A DNA stretch of 8,578 nt. Origin: Kingella denitrificans ATCC 33394. GTDB taxonomy: Bacteria > Pseudomonadota > Gammaproteobacteria > Burkholderiales > Neisseriaceae. How positions within the stretch are numbered: the stretch's first letter is position 1; the number at the start of each line of letters is the position of its first letter. The DNA lies in contig NZ_GL870929.1 of NCBI RefSeq assembly GCF_000190695.1, positions 566,513 to 575,090 of the forward strand, written 5' to 3'. The notes under the pieces are model-generated. The model was given only the letters and a program-made list of their open reading frames with translations. It did not search any database and had not been told where the DNA came from. The translations under genes and the position numbers were made by a program. Shown here in pieces: positions 5,963 through 8,578 of this stretch.

Positions 5963-6712
5963 ATGCAAACATCACAAATCATTCCCGCCCTTGACTTAAT
6001 TGATGGTCAAGTTGTGCGGTTACATCAAGGCGACTACGCCAAACAAACTACTTATTGCGACGATCCTATCGCACAATTTGCCGATTACGTTCGCCAAGGG
6101 GCACAGCAATTACACCTAGTAGATTTAACCGGAGCGAAAAATCCACAGGCCCGCCAAACCGCGTTAATTCGCCAAATCATTGCTGCAACGCCCTGCCCTG
6201 TGCAAGTCGGTGGAGGGATTCGTCGCGAACAAGATGTTGTCGATTTATTGGCGGCAGGCGCAAACCGCGTGGTGATCGGTTCAACAGCGATTAAAGAACG
6301 CGCCACCGTAAAACAATGGTTTACTCAATATGGCGCAGAGAAATTCGTGTTGGCATTGGACATCAACATCAATGCAAGCGGTCAAAAAATTGTGGCAATC
6401 AGCGGCTGGCAAGAAGCTAGCGGAGTGTTGTTGGAAGAGGTAATCGAAGACTATCAAAGTGTCGGCTTACGCCATGTGTTATGCACCGACATTTCGCGTG
6501 ATGGCACCTTGGCAGGTTCAAACGTTGATTTATATCGTGAAATCTGCGCGCAATATCCCGATATTCAATTTCAATCATCGGGCGGCATTGGTAGCCTGGC
6601 AGATATTGAGGCGCTTAAAAATACCGGCGTAGCAGGTGTTATTGTTGGACGCGCCTTGTTGGAAGGCAAATTTAATGTAGCGGAGGCAATCGAATGTTGG
6701 CAAAACGGATAA
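5963..6712 (+). CDS. hisA: ProFAR isomerase (phosphoribosylformimino-AICAR-P isomerase)
   Basis: Isomerises ProFAR to PRFAR by an Amadori rearrangement; a single-domain (beta/alpha)8 barrel sharing its fold and half-barrel symmetry with HisF. The protein is 249 aa against 245 in E. coli, with a slightly longer N-terminus (MQTSQ before IIPALDLIDG). Catalytic D11 (strand 1) and D176 in CTDISRDGT (strand 5) are present, with D133 in LALDIN. Phosphate-binding motifs VGGGI (82-86), IGS (105-107), SSGGIG (206-211) and VGRAL (228-232) are intact. AGGA (5953-5956) lies 6 nt before the ATG. Its 3' end overlaps hisF by 19 bp, so the two are probably translationally coupled. The MITE-like repeat just upstream means its mRNA begins after heavily folded RNA. 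Confidence 0.96.
   Translation: MQTSQIIPALDLIDGQVVRLHQGDYAKQTTYCDDPIAQFADYVRQGAQQLHLVDLTGAKNPQARQTALIRQIIAATPCPVQVGGGIRREQDVVDLLAAGANRVVIGSTAIKERATVKQWFTQYGAEKFVLALDININASGQKIVAISGWQEASGVLLEEVIEDYQSVGLRHVLCTDISRDGTLAGSNVDLYREICAQYPDIQFQSSGGIGSLADIEALKNTGVAGVIVGRALLEGKFNVAEAIECWQNG
6374..6383 (+). other. Uptake signal sequence (Apl type), in hisA
   Basis: GCAAGCGGTC, followed by AAAAAATT, matches nine of ten bases of the ACAAGCGGTC uptake signal described for the A. pleuropneumoniae/Mannheimia branch, including the A/T tail. Such signals promote DNA uptake by naturally competent relatives. Confidence 0.75.
6681..6686 (+). promoter_or_regulatory. hisF ribosome binding site inside hisA
   Basis: CGGAGG lies 7 nt before the hisF ATG (6694) and within the last codons of hisA. 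It is a strong Shine-Dalgarno and fixes the hisF start, which in turn establishes the 19-bp hisA/hisF overlap. Confidence 0.8.
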
Positions 6713-7467
6713 TCCCTTGTTTGGACGTACGTGATGGGCAAGTCGTTAAGGGCGTGCAATTCCGCAATCACGAAATTATTGGCGATATTGTGCCGTTGGC
6801 ACAACGCTATGCTGCCGAAGGTGCTGATGAGTTAGTGTTTTACGACATTACCGCTTCATCGGATGGCCGCACGGTGGATAAAAGCTGGGTGCAACGCGTG
6901 GCGCAAGTCATTGATATTCCTTTCTGCGTAGCCGGCGGGATTAAAACTGTCGCTGATGCCGAGCAATTATTTGCTTTTGGCGCGGATAAAATCTCGATCA
7001 ACTCTCCTGCGTTAGCTAATCCCGATTTGATTAACCAACTTTCCGAACGCTTTGGCGTGCAGGCGATCGTTGTTGGCATCGATAGCTGGTTTGAGCAATC
7101 AACCAGTAAATATTGGGTCAACCAATATACTGGTGATGAAAGCCGTACCCGCCAAACCCATTGGCAGTTACTTGATTGGGTGCAAGAAGTACAAAGCCGT
7201 GGTGCGGGTGAAATCGTGCTCAATATGATGAACCAAGATGGCGTACGCCAAGGCTATGATCTCACACAGCTTAAAATGGTGCGCCAAGTATGCCGCGTAC
7301 CGCTTATTGCCTCGGGCGGTGCAGGCGAAATGGTGCATTTTCGCGATGCCTTTATCGAAACCAATGTAGACGGCGCATTAGCCGCAAGCGTGTTCCACAA
7401 GCAGATTATTCAGATTGGGGAACTCAAACGCTATTTGCGTCAACACAATATTGAAATCAGAGAGTAA
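6694..7467 (+). CDS. hisF: Imidazole glycerol phosphate synthase, cyclase subunit
   Basis: A (beta/alpha)8 barrel that uses ammonia from HisH to convert PRFAR into imidazole glycerol phosphate and AICAR, the latter recycled to purines. At 257 aa it matches the family (258 in E. coli). The N-terminus MLAKRIIPCLDVRDG is typical. Catalytic D11 and D130 (VVGIDSW) are present, as are R5, E46 and K99 of the ammonia gate. Phosphate sites are seen in CVAGGIKT (78-85), SINS (101-104) and ASGGAGE (206-212). The conserved stretch LNMMNQDGVRQGYD (176-189) is intact. The start overlaps hisA by 19 bp, and the stop is 5 bp before the first possible hisIE ATG. It looks intact. Confidence 0.97.
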   Translation: MLAKRIIPCLDVRDGQVVKGVQFRNHEIIGDIVPLAQRYAAEGADELVFYDITASSDGRTVDKSWVQRVAQVIDIPFCVAGGIKTVADAEQLFAFGADKISINSPALANPDLINQLSERFGVQAIVVGIDSWFEQSTSKYWVNQYTGDESRTRQTHWQLLDWVQEVQSRGAGEIVLNMMNQDGVRQGYDLTQLKMVRQVCRVPLIASGGAGEMVHFRDAFIETNVDGALAASVFHKQIIQIGELKRYLRQHNIEIRE

Positions 7468-7470
7468 GGA
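7466..7470 (+). promoter_or_regulatory. hisIE ribosome binding site overlapping the hisF stop
   Basis: AAGGA shares its first two bases with the hisF TAA (7465-7467). It is 2 nt from the ATG at 7473 but 5 nt from the ATG at 7476, so the second ATG is the more likely start; the proteins differ by one Met. Confidence 0.65.
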
Positions 7471-7472
7471 AA

Positions 7473-8123
7473 ATGATGCTTAATACTAGCCTTATCAACT
7501 GGCAAAAAGTTGATGGCTTACTGCCTGTCATTGTCCAACATGCACAAACCGGTCAGGTGTTGATGTTGGGATATATGAATTCTGAGGCCTTAGCCAAAAC
7601 CATCAATGAAGGCAAGGTGACCTTCTATTCCCGTACCAAGCAACGCCTCTGGACCAAGGGGGAAACCTCGGGGAATTTTTTAAATATCGTGGATATGAGC
7701 TTGGACTGCGACAATGACACCTTGTTAATTTTAGCCAATCCTATCGGCGCAACCTGTCATACCGGAGAAGACAGCTGCTTTCATCGATTTACCCAACAAG
7801 TCACCAGCCATTGGACATGGTTCGCCCAACTGGAGCAACATTTAGCAGAAAAGAAAAACGCCGATCCGGCTAGTTCTTACACCGCAACACTGCACAGTAA
7901 AGGCATTAAGAAAATCGCCCAAAAACTGGGAGAAGAAGCGGTAGAAACGGCGCTAGCTGCCGTTTCGCAAGATAAACCGGAAACCCTCAGTGAAGCAGCG
8001 GATTTGGTTTATCACTTAACCGTGTTATTGCACCATCAAGGACTAATATGGGCGGATGTGATTGCAAAATTACAAGAACGCCATCAGGGAATTGGCTTGC
8101 ATCCGGAGGGTTCGAATAAATAA
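7473..8123 (+). CDS. hisIE: Bifunctional phosphoribosyl-AMP cyclohydrolase / phosphoribosyl-ATP pyrophosphatase
   Basis: Carries out steps two and three: the C-terminal HisE half cleaves pyrophosphate from PR-ATP and the N-terminal HisI half opens the adenine ring of PR-AMP to give ProFAR. The protein is 216 aa against 203 in E. coli. HisI (about 1-118) has SRTKQRLWTKGETSGN (53-68), the magnesium aspartates D78, D80 and D82, and zinc cysteines C79, C95 and C102. A polar linker (about 120-136) joins HisE, where KLGEEAVE (151-158) and EAADLVYH (174-181) give the metal-binding acidic residues E154, E155, E158, E174 and D177. It ends the operon; its stop codon overlaps the start of the second 61-bp element. 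The start may be the second ATG at 7476. Confidence 0.96.
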   Translation: MMLNTSLINWQKVDGLLPVIVQHAQTGQVLMLGYMNSEALAKTINEGKVTFYSRTKQRLWTKGETSGNFLNIVDMSLDCDNDTLLILANPIGATCHTGEDSCFHRFTQQVTSHWTWFAQLEQHLAEKKNADPASSYTATLHSKGIKKIAQKLGEEAVETALAAVSQDKPETLSEAADLVYHLTVLLHHQGLIWADVIAKLQERHQGIGLHPEGSNK

Positions 8124-8182
8124 ACGCCCCTCGAAAATCAAAGTTTTTACGAAAGATAAGTGTAAGTTATTGATTTTATTAT
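8122..8182 (+). repeat. 61-bp intergenic element, copy B (after hisIE)
   Basis: Begins within the hisIE TAA and aligns along its length with 2896-2956, ending in the same 14-base block ATTGATTTTATTAT. The hairpin present in copy A is broken here (CTCG faces CAAAG), though the T run at 8143-8147 remains, so no convincing terminator closes the his operon in this window. The murA fragment begins about 12-15 bp further on. Confidence 0.6.
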
Positions 8183-8196
8183 ATATTGATTCGGAA

Positions 8197-8457
8197 ACTA
8201 ATTGAAGCTCGTAAATCGGTTGCCATCACTTCGGCTCCGGACAAGGTAGCTACGCCATGACAAACTGCGGTATTCCCTTCGATTTCCGCTTTACCGCCCA
8301 TCCGAATCAATTCCGGAATATGTATAAAACGGTTTTCAAAAATAGTCTCGGTAATGATACTGTTGCCTTCTGCAACCATATTTAACAACGTAAATTGTGC
8401 CTGCATATCGGTTGGAGTTCCCGGATGTAGCGCAGTACGAATATTTACTGCTTTCGA
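8197..8457 (-). pseudogene. murA: Internal fragment of murA (UDP-GlcNAc 1-carboxyvinyltransferase)
   Basis: Read on the - strand, about 85 codons match the C-terminal half of MurA, which starts peptidoglycan synthesis by adding enolpyruvate to UDP-GlcNAc. Recognised stretches are KAVNIRTALHPG, PTDMQAQFTLLNMVAEG with the catalytic Asp (305 in E. coli), ITETIFENRF, IPELIRMGGKAEIE and GAEVMATDLRAS. This corresponds to about residues 290-373 of the 419-residue E. coli enzyme. Both ends are cut: beyond DLRAS the frame diverges (ISFRINI) to a stop at 8179 inside the his-side repeat, and before KAV it runs into transposase DNA. MurA is essential, so an intact gene must lie elsewhere; this piece, without the N-terminal catalytic Cys region, cannot be active. 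The ATG at 8404-8406 is an internal Met. Confidence 0.88.
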
Positions 8458-8578
8458 ACTATTAAAAACGGAATGCGTTTATGGTCGGGAATTTAATACA
8501 CGAGAGGAGATAGTTAATGCGGTAAGGGATTATTTGGATTACGATAATCATCGACGGAGACCTTTGCAAAATCCCCCC
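8453..8578 (+). pseudogene. 3' fragment of an IS3-family transposase gene (OrfB)
   Basis: An open frame of 42 codons to the window edge, reading FELLKTECVYG, EFNTREEIVNAV and RDYLDYDNHRRR. This is the conserved end of the IS3-family integrase-type transposase: the segment after the last catalytic Glu (in the ESFF motif), with the downstream LKTE, the YxxxxF-T-R-E-E helix and the Y-(Y)-N-x-R-R motif. The fragment starts at the Phe of ESFF, so the catalytic Glu and everything before it are missing; the junction with murA is at 8452-8457. After HRRR the match with the family fades (PLQNPP), and the DNA there may belong to another element. It is not functional as seen here. Confidence 0.72.
8557..8578. 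mobile_element. Possible end of a second insertion sequence at the window edge
   Basis: GAGACCTTTGCAAAA (8557-8571) followed by TCCCCCC begins where the transposase frame stops resembling its family. From memory it looks like the terminal inverted repeat of some IS5-family elements, and the sequence ends 7 bases later, as contigs often do inside repeated IS. The identification cannot be confirmed here because no further sequence is available. Confidence 0.3.

Noticed and set aside
8122..8182. Intrinsic terminator closing the his operon
   Set aside because: The T run is present but the preceding bases do not form a GC-rich stem, unlike copy A; termination here is unsupported.
8179..8406. 75-aa frame on the - strand taken as a small gene
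   Set aside because: Its start is an internal Met of MurA and the homologous frame continues upstream of it; it is part of a gene fragment.

Overview
The window carries a complete histidine biosynthesis operon on the + strand, in the order hisL-hisG-hisD-hisC-hisB-hisH-hisA-hisF-hisIE (469-8123), with damaged DNA on both sides. All eight enzyme genes look intact, have lengths normal for their families and keep the catalytic residues I could check. The gene order, the fused HisB (phosphatase plus dehydratase), the fused HisIE and the His-codon attenuator are typical of Gammaproteobacteria. Three perfect copies of CAAGCGGTCA and a fourth CAAGCGGT match the DNA uptake signal of the Actinobacillus pleuropneumoniae / Mannheimia branch of Pasteurellaceae, and no full Haemophilus-type AAGTGCGGT was found. 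The best guess is therefore a Pasteurellaceae member of that branch; the species cannot be told from this window.

Layout. 1-180: a terminator-like hairpin, then a nested inverted/direct repeat. 181-357: the first 39 codons of a HI0933/BaiN-type flavoprotein joined to an unrelated tail, so a gene remnant. 406-434: sigma70-type promoter. 469-549: His leader peptide with three adjacent His codons and a fourth nearby, overlapping a pause hairpin and followed by a strong intrinsic terminator (574-609). 647-8123: structural genes. The hisD-hisC gap (99 bp) holds a 61-bp element whose diverged second copy begins in the hisIE stop codon. The hisH-hisA gap (168 bp) holds a MITE-like inverted repeat. 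8197-8457: an internal piece of murA on the - strand, cut at both ends. 8453-8578: the 3' part of an IS3-family transposase gene, which may itself be interrupted by the end of another insertion sequence at the window edge.

How the genes work together. HisG condenses ATP with PRPP; HisE and HisI (one protein) remove pyrophosphate and open the ring; HisA isomerises ProFAR to PRFAR; HisH supplies ammonia from glutamine to HisF, which makes imidazole glycerol phosphate and AICAR; HisB dehydrates IGP; HisC transaminates; the HisB phosphatase domain makes histidinol; HisD oxidises it to histidine. Transcription is probably set by one promoter with ribosome-mediated attenuation in hisL. No convincing internal promoter was seen.

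No new enzymatic system was found. The points worth a second look are the paired 61-bp intergenic elements bounding hisC-hisIE, the MITE-like repeat inside the operon, the divergent His leader, and the fragment junctions on both sides of the operon.
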